A DNA stretch of 64,000 bases from Tetrapyrgos nigripes (lineage: Eukaryota > Basidiomycota > Agaricomycetes > Agaricales > Campanellaceae), in the NCBI GenBank assembly GCA_013368315.1, contig JAACJM010000105.1, positions 1 to 64,000 of the forward strand, written 5' to 3'. Of the stretch, positions 47,369-59,005 are shown piece after piece (within the stretch, counting starts at the first letter, position 1; each line of letters opens with the position of its first letter). A program made the position numbers and the translations under genes. Below the pieces are notes generated by a model that was given only the letters and a program-made list of their open reading frames with translations, ran no database searches and was not told the origin of the DNA.

Positions 47369-50102
47369 TTAATAATCAGAATCCTGATACTGTACAGCAA
47401 TTGCATTCATCCCTTCTAACTCATACCCAAAAGCATGGTAATTCCAGCCAACAGGCCCATACCCTGAAACCAGCGGATTAGGGTCATACGGCGAGACTCC
47501 AGTGCCTATTCCTGCCATTGGAGCAACCTCAGCAAGAGGGACATGGTTGGAAACAGGAGTGGGATGGAGGTTATGTGCAGCTTCCCGGGCAGCTGCTGCA
47601 GCACTGGCCTTGAGGACAGAAATATGAGAATCCATAGCTTCACCGAGACCTATATAGTCTGTACAGTAGAAGCCTGCAATTCTCAAGCCGTCCCGTAGTC
47701 TGGAAGAGAGGAAGATGAAGAGGCATGGCAGTTAGACAAAGCATAACGGCAATGAGCGCCCGTTACTCACCTCTCAAGCGTCTGCGCCCCTTCACTCACC
47801 GACATCACCCTCCCATCCGTCGCATCCACCAAAAACTGAACCCATGTCTTCAAATGCCCACCCACAAGTTTCACCTGGACCAATCTCGAAATCGACAAAA
47901 TATTATGTACCATTTTGGAGAACTCGACGGCAGCTTTGCAGGCTAGGACTCTAGCATCTACAAAAATGGTTTCAAGCTCTGCTCGGAGGGAGTTCGCCGA
48001 GGGGCGATTCCTCCCTAGATCACCCGTCTCATCCACTCCTATATCAGAACGAACTGCACCATTGGCACCCGCCTGGAAGCCAACAACACTATTCACAGTT
48101 ATCCTGTTAGACCTCGCATACGAATTCGAAAGCGAACTCTGTTCCAACCAAGATTTGATCGTTTTATAGAAATAATACGCCAAATTCGTCCATCCCAACG
48201 AAACGGCATCGAGGATGGACTGACGAGCAAAATATTGTCGTTTGTTTTGTTCGGCGAGTAGATCAGCTTTTTTAGAGTAGGTTTCGCATATCTCGTGGAG
48301 GCAGTTTAGGGAGCAGAAGTAGGTTTTGACGGTTTGAAGGTTCAAAGGATTGCGACGGGCGTAGGCTGAGGATCGGTTGATTAGAATGGGTGAGGTGCGT
48401 CAAGAAACAGATATAAGGATGAAGGACTGGAACAAAAGAGAAAGCATCACTACTTACGTCCACTAATGTTTTCGTACACCTCTCTGACCAGACGTGTCAT
48501 TTGGAAGACAACTATATTGTCATAATGCACGCGTTGAGCATCTCATTCCCGAACGGCATAGACACCAAACTTACTAGAAGGAAAATATGCATAAAACTGC
48601 ATTCCATTACAGCCTTGTTTCAGCAAAGATGCCAATTCTTTTAATGAGAGGCTATCATGGCCACATAGAACGCGCTCATCGTGTGGAGAGCTGGATTTGT
48701 AGTAAATAAGCCGGAGAACGAGAAGAAGCACAAAAGAGAGAGAACAGTGAAAATTAAGACAACAACCACGCACAAAGATATAGGTCTGTCTAAATGTAAC
48801 GCCGCGATCGCATCGAACACCTAGTCGAGGAGCGAAGAACAGAAGTCAGTGAAACCGTTCGGTCGTCAACAAGACACCGGGAGCTCACAATAAAACTCCT
48901 CCACCTCGCCGACAGCTTCCGCGTCCCAAACAGTGAATTGGAAGGTTGTGGATGTCGATACCAAGCCTCTGCCAGAGCTCGAGCCTGCCGTGCAAAAGCG
49001 GTTCCATATGCATTACTGCTATCGTATTCTGCCACCCAATGTTCATTTCATGAGTACATTATCCCTGGCCGGCAAAAGAACAACTCACGGTTGTCCAACG
49101 CATCCAACAAAAAGCAACTTGCAGCGTTTTCAGGAGACTCGTGTATAGCTACACCTTCCACCTGTGCCTGTCTCAACGCTTCCAGTCTCAGTTGATGGCA
49201 TACTCCTTCTCTCCGTTTACCAATATCCCTTAGATCGCTTGTGATACTTTTCACCGGGTGGAGGGTAGTCAAGATGTTGTTACACTCTGGAGGGAGAGGT
49301 TCTCGACCGATGATAAATGGGTCGGTGGATACGAGAGAAGTGAGAGCGAGGATGCAATGTACGAGGACGGAATCTTCAGGTGTGAGAGCAGAAGGCTGCC
49401 AATCGCATACGGCGAGACTTGCCCGTAATCTGTCGTAAGGAATGATTGGGTGATGAGAGTAGGGTGTGTGGACGAAGGCTGGTACGAGTGAGGTTTTAGT
49501 TCGACGAGAACGCGTGATAATGTGTATCAAGCACGCACCGTTGAATAGATCCTGTATCAGATGCTTTGGGAGTTGGACCTGAATAGAAACGGCGGGTTTG
49601 CTAGGTCCAGCATTGAAATTGAAATTGGTATGTACAAATGGTAAACCTGTGGTGGACGAGATTGTGGATGCCATGGAAGGAGCTGGGGAAAGCGTAGGAG
49701 TGTTGTCTTCGAGGAGAATCTCGGGCGTATATAAACTCGGACTATATGCAGGTTCTTGGCTGAGGCTTTGATCTTGAGAGAACGGAGCGTCCACGTCCAT
49801 CGCATGATTATGGTCTTCATTGCTAATGTCCTCATTATTAGCAGCCCTCTGCCCTGCTGCTACTTCATGCTGGATCCTACGTCTCCGGATGGAAGGTGTT
49901 GTCGTACATCTGTAAGTCTAGACAATCAGTACATTTACCCCTTCGATTGTCGAACGACTCACTTGACTCCCTTTTCTGCGCACCTAGGACACGACTTTCC
50001 ATATGGTTGAGGATGACACAGAACTCGACGCGCTTTGCAGTGGTCGCATGCTGGTGGTTTCTTCTTCGGTTTAAGAGTGTTGCTGGACAGCTCTGGCGAC
50101 AT
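47369..50102 (-). CDS. Zn2Cys6 transcription factor, paralogue D of the local family
   Basis: The ATG at 50102 gives MSPELSSNTLKPKKKPPA, then CDHCKARRVLCHPQPYG, CPRC, KGVK and, across the conserved intron, CTTTPSIRRRRIQHE. Blocks in order: HAMDVDAPFSQDQSLSQE, VQLPKHLIQDLFNG, FVHTPYSHHPIIPYDRLRAS, DSVLVHCILALTSLVSTDPF, CHQLRLEALRQAQVEGVAIH, YDSSNAYGTAFARQARALAE, YARRNPLNLQTVKTYFCSLN, LGWTNLAYYFYKTIKSWLEQ, RAELETIFVDARVLACKAA and LRDGLRIAGFYCTDYIGLGE. The stop at 47369 follows VQYQDSDY. It is shorter than B and C because the simple-sequence inserts are smaller. The gene is open across all inspected exons. Head-to-tail placement with C suggests tandem duplication. Targets are unknown. Confidence 0.87.
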
Positions 50103-50349
50103 GGCCAAAGCCTAAAGGTCCCAAGAGTTTATGAGGATATTGGAGGGGAAGAATTACCGCGATGAACGGACAATAGTGGGTAATGGTCTTACATAAAGCG
50201 AGATGGGCAAAAGAGTGAGTGACTATGTGTAACAACATTGGTAAAGAGGTATGTATTCAAGTCGGGAAAAGCTACATAGTGTGAAGGCTTGAAGCTTGAA
50301 GCTGAGAAGTACCAACAATGATACGTATGTCTGCAATTCCGTGTAAAAT

Positions 50350-51831
50350 TTATCGCACTTCAGCTTTTTCCGCATCCGCATCAAAACCTTTACGACCACG
50401 ACTCCCATCCATTACCAAGTTACCAGACGAAGAACCTGGAAGTACAATCTGACGCGATCCAGCCTCACCCAAAGTCGCTGCTTCCACGTTCTGAGTTGGG
50501 GCTTCAGCAAATCGCATTGACTGGGACAGGGACATCCCTTGTAATTGAGATTCTTCCCTCGTGGTTTCCAATGAAACCAGGATAATGATGAGGACTGGAT
50601 ACAGAGCCTGATGACAATAAGGAAATGCAATAAGATCAGTCCGCATATCGACCAATGCAGACACTTACAGAAAGGTAGGGCATGCACTGCCCTATGAAGA
50701 CCTGAAAAGATAGCAACGAAGCATCACCGAAGGCGGTCAAAAACAGCGTAGCAAACTAGTCGCAGAGCGGCAAAAACAGAAAGAGGGAGTGAGTGAGCGT
50801 TTGTTAACTGAAGACTTCATAGCAGCCTACCCAAAATGCGATATAGATCAAGCCAGACTCAACCATGAGGAAGAGTATTTTCTGAACCTTCGTTGCAGAA
50901 GCAGCGCCCCGAGTTCCCGATGAGCTACTCGTGGTACTCGAGCCCAGATTGCGCTGAATGTCAAGCCGGTGACGCCTAGGCCAATCAAGACACCATAGTG
51001 ATCAGTACCTGCAGGTCATGGAGAAGGGCGACCTCTTACCATGCCTTGTACCCAATCAACAGAGTAGCAATTATATTTGTCACGAGCAGTGGTACAGTGA
51101 GCACCAAGAACGTCTTCTTGCCGTCAACGACACCAAAGCCGTTGTTAAGGACTATAATGGCACCGTTTACTGCGTCAAAGATGGAACAGACTGGGAATAC
51201 TATTAAAACTGGAGTAGCAGTGTACAGCTTGATATGTGGCTTACCTGTGGTACCGAACATGCAGAATGCCAGAGTCGCCTTGACCCGTCGATTCCGAGGG
51301 AACAAAATCCATGCACGCCAGACGACAATCCCATCATTGACCAAAAACTTCACCCAAAAGTCATTAACGACATTAAGTGACTGATTAATGGCGAAGCAAC
51401 TCACGTTTATTCTTTCCATAAAATTTGCAGCAATTCTTGCATTTGAGATGAGTCTTTCTGTCCGTGGAAGATCCGGAGGGTGAAAGCTATTCAGCGGGAT
51501 CTGTATCACGATGAACTCTAATGTCAGGATGAGATATGCCGTCGAGGATAAAAGCATGAAGGCCGTAACGCCCAATAAGATGATCCTAGGTCGGTTACGG
51601 ATGGAGTTGCGGGCACTGAAGAGTGTCCAAAATCGTGAGTTAAGGTGAAAATTTCACAGGAGCATGCCATGAAGAAGGAAGGACTTACATGAGAAGGTAG
51701 ATAGCGAATAGGGAGAAGGTAACATAGATACCGTAAAGAACAAAACCAGTTGCAGTCTCTGCGATCCACTCTGTCAGAGCGTAGATGTCCGCATCTGCAA
51801 GAGGACCTGATTGCTGCTGGTCTGAGGACAT
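50350..51831 (-). CDS. Seven-helix membrane protein, second Agaricomycete family
   Basis: The start MSSDQQQSGPLADADIYAL (51831) precedes helix 1 (ATGFVLYGIYVTFSLFAIYL). Helix 2 is GVTAFMLLSSTAYLILTLEF. Then come ARIAANFMERIN and, after an intron, FLVNDGIVVWRAWILFPRNR, TLAFCMFGT, VLIVFPVCSIFDAVNGAIIV, FLVLTVPLLVTNIIATLLIG, KILFLMVESGLIYIAFWF and YLSALYPVLIIILVSLETTR. The pattern D-x-x-V-V-W-R-x-W, E-S-G-x-I-Y and Y-P-x-L-I-I-I-L-V belongs to a second common mushroom seven-helix family of unknown role, different from the one at 35252. The hydrophilic tail ends RGRKGFDADAEKAEVR at 50350. Its tail lies 248 bases from the start of paralogue D. Confidence 0.8.
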
Positions 51832-53060
51832 GTGGCTTCCAGAGACGTAGAGTGGTCGAAGAGAGGAGTGCGACGAGATTCTGATACCTCGATTTTACAG
51901 AACCCTGTAGTTATATGGTGCTTAGTTGTATACCTGGCTAGAACGGGACTGCTTACAGGAAGACTTATGTTTAGCCAACTAGTTTCTAACCCACCCCACA
52001 CCGACCCGCTGACCCTATCCCCTAGTGGTTTCATTTGATTGACTCTAAAAATTGCTGAGAAGTTTAGACGGAGAGGAACCCAAAGTCGAGCGATAGAGAA
52101 AATCCAGGCTATTTTCGAGCCTGTTGAGAACGTTTAGAGATTGAGAGCGAGACTCAAACGAATGAATATTAACCTACAAGAGTCAAGGGGTTGTCCTCTC
52201 CAGCTAGTTCGCAGCTGTCTGCATTTCAGCTAACTCCAGTTATCGCACTTCATAGAATTTGAGCTTAGAATAGCGACGTGTCCGCATATTTAGCGTAGAA
52301 TCCTCCAATGAAGAGCATCAACGCCTCTGAGCTACCTGCTGGAGGCCATCATGAGGTCTGAGTATTCCTATTGTCCGTCTGAGTCAAAACAGAACGTAGA
52401 TGCAGGAAAAGAAACAGGATGCAACGCAGACTCATGACCTCCGGAATGACCATATCAGCAATACTTATACTTGCTTTGTTAACAGGGGAGTTTTGATCAG
52501 ATCTCAACAACAATGCAGCCTCACGTTGAGAATCGAGATGCAGTAGAGGAGGGAAATGGCGTCGTCGACACGGCATTTCTTCGTTTGAATGAGTCTTTCA
52601 ATAGTCGGCTAGAGCAAGCACCTGAGTTCCAAGTCTGGAAGGATCATACATCGATGATGGCCTGTGAGATCCTGGTAGCTAATTGAGGTGGAAGGAATCT
52701 TAAGGTCGCGGTGTTTTTGTCAACTGAATAGTCAAGTTGGAAAAAGTATTCGGATTTAGCCGAGCGAACACGAGTTTAGAAAAAAAATTTTCTTTGCTAT
52801 CATTCTGACTCATTGGCTTGTTATTTTGAGACCATGGAAAGAAAGCGAAACTGCGATACTAACTCTGTAAGTGTACTAATTGGTAGTGTACATGTACACG
52901 AGTGCGAATAGATCCCTGCGAGTGTATAACCTCTACGTACAAATCTAGAAAACCGTCTCAATAATCAGTTGGCATATATATCTATGACCAGGCAAATAGT
53001 ACTGGATGCCTTGCACCACTGCCCTGCCATGACGCTCAGTAGTACTGGATGGCACCGTGC
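51832..53060. other. Intergenic stretch of about 1.2 kb
   Basis: It contains the promoter of the seven-helix gene on its left side and the 3' flank of the second XlnR-type regulator on its right. Apart from the small open frame at 52513-52686, no gene, RNA or repeat was recognised. Confidence 0.35.
52513..52686 (+). CDS. Candidate small frame or 3' exon (57 codons)
   Basis: The frame reads MQPHVENRDAVEEGNGVVDT and ends TSMMACEILVAN before TGA. It is acidic with even composition, looks more like protein than noise, and has no membrane helix. A good splice acceptor (pyrimidine-rich run then AACAG at about 52484) opens the frame further upstream, so this could be the last exon of a small gene. 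A possible first exon starts at the ATG near 52310 (MKSINASELPAGGHHE), but its donor GTCTGA is poor. The C-terminus has no CaaX box, so it is not a typical mating pheromone. This is a weak call. Confidence 0.2.
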   Translation: MQPHVENRDAVEEGNGVVDTAFLRLNESFNSRLEQAPEFQVWKDHTSMMACEILVAN

Positions 53061-56000
53061 TCATTCCGTACCAGCGTTAGTTGATCCAAAGAAATTCTCA
53101 TAATCGCTGTAGTCCCCGAAATTCTGAACTAGGTTATTCCTGTTCTGCGCCGGATCACCGATTATGTTCTGTGGAAAAGAAGATAAAGCGGAGCCTCCGG
53201 GTGCACTAGAGGGCTCATTGGACCCCATTCCAGGAAAAAGTGACAAGGACTGCCCCGACACTGTAGCTGAACCAGCATCTGCAAGATTATAGTTTGGCAT
53301 GTTATTAGGGGATAAAGTCCCAGATAACTGTTCTGCAAGAGGCTGGTGCCAAAAGGAAGATTGCCCAAAGTTGAGGTCATTTACAAAGTCCAGTCCAAAA
53401 ATATCAACAAAAGGCTCAATGAACGACTGAGGCGTAGTTGACATAGACTCGAATAGCGAGGAGTCTGAGGAGTTGGAATCGCCAGAGGGAAATGGTGATA
53501 CGGGCGGCTGGGAGTCATTCGTGGAGCCTGCGGCTTTGGAGGGAGAGTCGAGCATCATCAGATGCTGCAGTAGAGCGCTGGATAATCAGAATTAAACCCT
53601 TGCGACGATATCTTAGATAGTCAAATGACTGACTGCACACGTCCAGAAGAAGCCATTCTTAGAGAAAAGTGAGACATCAGGAAGCAAGAAGGCAATTTTC
53701 AGTAACGTACCTTTCATCATATGCACGCAGTACATCCAGACACTTATATACATCTGCTAAATCAGCATCCTTGCTTTTGTCACCATTGGGTACAGCAATT
53801 CCTGAGGACGACGCAGAGCTGCTATTCCTCCAAACATTGAGCAATAGAATGATCCCCACCATGAACTGCGGGAGCTGTATGGCAAGAAAAGCCGTCAGCT
53901 ATCAGGCAGCGAAGTTAATGCAAGACGAACAGCCTACCAATGCGGCAGGTAACAAACCTATATCCCCGTTCCTCTTTCTGTGGGCTTCTACAACACGGAC
54001 ACAAGATCTTGCGGCTGTCGAGCAGATAGTGAACGAAGGGAACGCAGTCGAGGTTGAAGAAGGCGATGTCTTGCTCAGGTACTGATACCGGATGTAAGAC
54101 TGATGTAAGAGTATTCGCAGGATGTAATATTGGATGTACATCATCACGGACTGGTTGAAGAATGTCGCGTCTTTACGTTGAGGATCCCATCGAACTGGCC
54201 AGCAAAACCCGAAAAAAAAAATCAGCATCGAAGTCAGTGAGGAAAGACAGTAGCTATGACACACGGTACCCAGGAACTGTGTCAACCCACTTGTTGAGAG
54301 CCGAGTCCAGCTCTGCAACTATATGTTGCTCCCAAAGGGGCCAGTTAACAAATCCAAACCGCGATTTGCTAATTGCGTACTATAACATAGGAAGTTAGTT
54401 AATACTATTCCTTGATATCAATTGAGGTAAGACAAGACACTGACAATGGTTCTCAACATTATCCCTGTGATCCTGTTTAACCGTAATGTCAAGTTGAAGG
54501 CAGTAACTTTTGAAGGTTTCCCTGAAGGTTGGTGAAACGTCTTCTCGGGATCAGGATTCTCCCAGTATTCATCATCAACTTCAAGTGGAAGGTCAACGTC
54601 GTATTGGTCATCTTGGATAGCGCAAGGCCGGCCTAGTCCGACGCTGAGCATTCGGTCAAGGCTGAGAAGGACCCTGCAACCAGAAAAACCAACCTCTGAG
54701 CGAATGAAGGACTTATAAGAGAATGCAGGAATAAACTTGCCAAAAAGCTCGCTTCAATAGTTCATCTGCAATAGTAGTACTCTTTCTCCTCCTATGCGCT
54801 CCGATATCTTGTGCCAACCGAATGCCGATACCAATTAGGGCCCAACCGCTTTGTGGAGCAGAAGCACCTTGAAGAAACTGAGCGGCGAGCTGCATTAATG
54901 CAGATAAATATTGCTATGCGCAGCAAGATAGATAGAAAACACACTTACAGCACACCATTGCAAATCGTAAAGATTAGGCGCTGCCGACATACTCTTCCTC
55001 ATTCCATGAACTTGCTTGAAGTATTTCCAACCTGCCGAGCGTCGGTCCTTCCCACCTCCCGTTTTGGACGGAGACTCAAAAATCAAGACCCTTTCATCGT
55101 TGCTGTACCTGGATCCTAAGGCGCAGACTAACAAAAGCAAACCACCAAACATCGCTCCATTCTCGTCTTGTTCTGCACAGAGATGTAACCCCTGAGCAAC
55201 AGCCCTGTCAAAAGTAGGACGGTGCAGAAGAGGCAGGTACAAATTGAAGTGGGTAAAGTAGAGGTCGACGAGTGAATAGAGAAGATCCGGTGGAGGATAG
55301 ACGTAGTTGGGGTGGTAGGTCTGAGTGATGTTGTTTTCCCACTGGATACGCGATATAAACCGTCAGGAAAGACAACAACTTGCAGTTCATTCCTCACCTT
55401 CGATATAAAAGACCACTTCAATGGAGGTTTTGCACTCTCTGTATTCTGAATTGGTGTCGTAACATCTTTCCAAAATTGAGGCCGCCGCCTCCCTCGCACT
55501 ACTCCAGAGATGTCCGTGTCTTGTCCGGTATATTCTTGCCTCAGCTCCACAGCATCTTTGATGAGTTGGGCGTTGGAAGATTTTCCATAGAACCTACGGT
55601 CAGCAGGATGTATTTCTAGACGTTTGAGATCGTCCATTATTCCTTCAAAGCCGTCATCGACACTAACTGCAGACCAAGACAATGGATCGCCAGCGACAAG
55701 TTCCGTCAGCATTCGTGCCGAAGAAGAGTCGAAGTTCATTGAGGAGGGTTCGGCGCTCTCGAGATCGAGGGAGTCAGTGGAACTGGAAGGTGGAAAAGTC
55801 GAGTTAACAGGCGGAGGTGTCTGGCTTTGGGAGGACGAGAGATTTTGACCAGGCGTCAAAGTGTTTGAGCAAAACTCGGACTCTGCATCTAATTCAGAAT
55901 TCGGAGACATCTAATGAAGGTCAACAGTCAGAGATATGTGATGACGTAGATGACAACGTACGCGAGTTAAGGCATTTTCTATGCGCTTCAGACGATTCTC

Positions 56001-56735
56001 TGCGGACATCGGTCTGCTTAACCCCGCCTTCCTGCAAAACGATACACGTTACACGGCTCAACCTTGAGTAATACACGAGTTTGCAACCCACTCTTTAGGC
56101 AAAAAGTCATGGTTTGGTGCAATCTAGCGAGAACAGTAAGTTAAAAGCACGAATCAGCAAGGAAGGATCTTTGAGAACACACATGCTGCAAAATCTTCTC
56201 CATCCTCTCCAAGCGCATCGCCAAGGATTTGAAAGAACTACATCCATGATTCAGGCTATGGACCAGAGAAAATATAGCACAAGAACGAACGGTTCATCAT
56301 GGCCACGTTTCTAGTTACGCTTCAGCGTAATATCCGGGCACATAAATCCAATGGACTCACCTTTCCAGGATCCACGAAGGTACATTCCACGTCATGGGCT
56401 ATACAAGTCGAGCATCTGTTTCCATGAACATTCAAGCCGTTACCTGCGGTCGGCAATGAGGCCACTCATTGAATAAAACTAATGAGTAGAGAAAGTCATT
56501 TACACCGTACTGCAATCACATATCAGCGGCCAACATTATATAGTTTGCAGCTAGAGCACGCACTTTTCTTCCGTTTACAAAAATCACAAGCTCTTTTATT
56601 TCTGAGAGATGAGACTGGCTCGGAATTTGATGCCCCCTGCTCTATCTGAACTCGCCGTTTCTTGGTACTTTGACTGCTGGGCCCTTCGCGGTCTGATTCG
56701 GTCGAGGACATGGTAAAGAAGCTTGGTGCGGACAT
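53061..56735 (-). CDS. Second XlnR-type Zn2Cys6 transcription factor
   Basis: The ATG at 56735 (MSAPSFFTMSSTESDREG) leads to NKRACDFCKRKK at the end of exon 1 (56564). A 6-base exon adds IRC, and exon 3 gives NGLNVHGNRCSTC and CTFVDPGK. A linker coiled coil (LAMRLERMEKILQH) follows, then a Ser/Pro-rich part, the family motif RRFYGKSSNAQLIKDAV, and the fungal_trans domain: LYLPLLHRPTFDRAVAQGLH, LLLLVCALGSRYSNDERVL, GWKYFKQVHGMRKS, SGWALIGIGIRLAQDIGAHR, ELLKRAFW, RMLSVGLGRPCAIQDDQYDV. The C-terminus is Ser/Asn/Gly-rich and ends DYENFFGSTNAGTE at 53061. Many introns are needed. It shares the RFxGKSS and zinc-cluster intron layout with the gene at 12212-15712. Its start is only 218 bases from the end of CYP51. 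Confidence 0.85.
56504..56509 (-). other. 6-base microexon encoding part of I-R-C in the zinc cluster
   Basis: Minus-strand TACGGT lies between introns of 54 bases (56510-56563, GTGCGT..GCAG, with a CTGAT branch-like motif) and 60 bases (56444-56503, GTAAAT..GCAG). Joining gives A+TA (Ile), CGG (Arg) and T+GT (Cys), producing RKKIRCNG, the usual zinc-cluster text. Same size, phase and place as the microexon at 15555-15560. Confidence 0.8.
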
Positions 56736-56952
56736 ATGTTTAGTATTCAATATTGAGACATGCAGTGTCAGCGTCTGTTTGTTGCCGGCGCCGTGCTTGC
56801 CGAGACAAGACCATAGCTCATAGTCAACTTAGTCAAGCGCTCAAGCGCTCACTACTCAAGTCAATCGTGGGCAGACTTCCACAATCGCTAAGGCTATTGA
56901 CAATTATTCATTATGTATACTGGTAGTAGAGGAGCCAAGCTGTACAATTAAT

Positions 56953-59005
56953 CTAGTTCCTACGTCGATAGTGGATGTTCCTGGGATGCTTAGGCATTGT
57001 AATCATGGTCTGCACACACACGTCAGGAATACAGCACGCAACCAAGCATTTGGAACTCACATGGTAGTTATTTTGAGGGACGCCCGTCGGAATCTTCATG
57101 TCCAGGTTTCTAACCAGCGTCGAAAGAATAGTGCCAAGTTGAAGATAAGCAAACTAGAAGGGGTATTACTATTCAGTTACCCATATATTTACGGAGAAAG
57201 ACCCACTAACCTGTTCCCCAACACATCTATGCCTCCCAGCTCCAAAAGGCTGATACGGACTTTCTGTTCCTTTGCTCACCGCTCCGAAACCAAAATCAAT
57301 CTTCTCTCCATTCCCATCAACATATGTCTTCAACGCCTGAGCCGCTACGCCCTCAGGGTCACTCCACCGATATGGATCCCACTTGTCTGCGTTCCTCCAC
57401 ACACTAGGATCCATTTGTGCAACGAGAGGAGAAGCGAGAACGTAATTGCCTTTAGGGATAACATATGTTGCGTCTTTAGAAGGAGCGGCGAAAGTAGGTG
57501 GAACAGAAGCGTCCTCGCGGACATAACGCATGATACTGTGGATGGGTGGGTGGAGACGTAAAGTCTCGCGAATGGCAGCATCCAGTAGCGGAAGGTCTCG
57601 CATTTCTTCATAGTTCAACGGTCTCAACTTGCCATCTGAAGTTCCGAAGCGCTGCACTTGTTCTTTGTAAAGTGCCTCACTGCATAGAAAATTAGCAACA
57701 GCACAAAAGATGACCAAAAAAACCTGGAAAGACGTACATAAAATCCGGGTAAGCAGCCATGCTGAGGAGAGCCCAAGCACCAGTCACGGAGCTAGTATGC
57801 TGGCCAGCCATGAGAAGGGCAATCATGATGTGAGCGACTTCATGATCTTTTAATGATCGACCAGAACGGTATGATTGGCTCATAAGAGAAGCCATCATAT
57901 CATCTTCGTGCTGTCAAAAGGGCATCAATAAAGAAAGCATGATGAAATGAACGTTATCAGTTTGCTCACTTCATTGCCCTTTTTACGTTCCTGTATAATC
58001 TGGACGTAGAAATCGCTCATTTTCTTCTGCGCAGCATCACGTTTGCGGTAGCTCTCCAGAGGTAAGTTGGGGAACATGAAGTTGATGGGCGTAAAGCCAC
58101 CGTCCAGGTCGGCATACAAATTTGAGAATGATTTGTCAAGGGAAGAACGAACTTCCTTTCCTTGAAGAGTCCTAGACGCCGTCAAGATTGTAACGTCCGC
58201 CAAGACCTGTAAAGCATCGAACTGCCCCCATTTACTGGTATCGCCTGTTTGATAAACGTTGAATGCAGGGTCTGTATTCAGGAAGGTCTCCACTTCGTCC
58301 ACAATCATATCGATGTATTTGCGGAAATTATCCCTGGTGAGGCCCACTTTGATGAACTTTTTCTGCTCCATGAATGTATGGTTTGGAACATCGTAAACGA
58401 CATCTTTGCCGAATACTGGTGTCGTCAAATGCTAACGTATGAAATTTCACACTTGTAGACACGTCTGACAGAGCAAGCAACGCACCTTGTAAGCCTCTTC
58501 AGCACCGAAAGCGGTAGACTTGCCACCCAAAACGAAGTTATTGCCCTTTGCTCCAAGAGCGACTGTAACACGACGACCAAACAAGATGAAAGTGAAGACG
58601 TCTCCATACTGCCCAAAATCTTCAGTTATTGTCTGAGGTGCAGTAATTCTTCATACTTACCTTTTCTCGACAGGTCAAGAAGAACTTCAGGGGATTGTTT
58701 CCATATTCAATGGCGGAACCGATTATAGGAAGCCAGTGAAAAACCAGTGGTGGTTCTGTTTTACGCCTGGGTATCAGCTACGGGGTTTGTAAACGTGAGT
58801 ATGGCATATACTTCATCAGTATGGAGCGTACCAATTGCCAGAGGACATTGACGATTATTGCTAGCAGAGGAAGATTGATCAGAGCAAGAAAGACAGGCTT
58901 GGGTGCTAACGAATCCTTCGCCTGTGCCAGATATCCTGTCCAACCATCGGCGATATAAGGTGGTGGTGCGAGAGTGCTGTTGAGACCGACGACTGCAGAC
59001 GACAT
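56953..59005 (-). CDS. ERG11: Sterol 14-alpha-demethylase, CYP51 family
   Basis: This is an ER-anchored cytochrome P450 that removes the 14-alpha-methyl group of lanosterol or eburicol in ergosterol synthesis and is the azole target. The N-terminal anchor is PVFLALINLPLLAIIVNVLW. Then follow YGDVFTFILFGRRVTVALGA, VYDVPNHTFMEQKKFIK (the tyrosine matching yeast-type Y132 is present), the I-helix ALLMAGQHTSSVTGAW, the K-helix ETLRLHPPIHSIMRY with E-x-x-R, and the haem-binding QPFGAGRHRCVGEQ with its cysteine. The end is FAYLQLGTILSTLVRNLDMK then TMITMPKHPRNIHYRRRN, stop at 56953. Seven or so introns keep frame. Length and all P450 motifs look complete. No sterol regulatory element was recognised upstream. 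Confidence 0.93.

Noticed and set aside
52513..52686. Mating-type pheromone precursor near a seven-helix protein
   Set aside because: Size fits, but the C-terminus ends CEILVAN with no CaaX cysteine at the fourth position from the end, and the neighbouring seven-helix protein is not of the Ste3 type.
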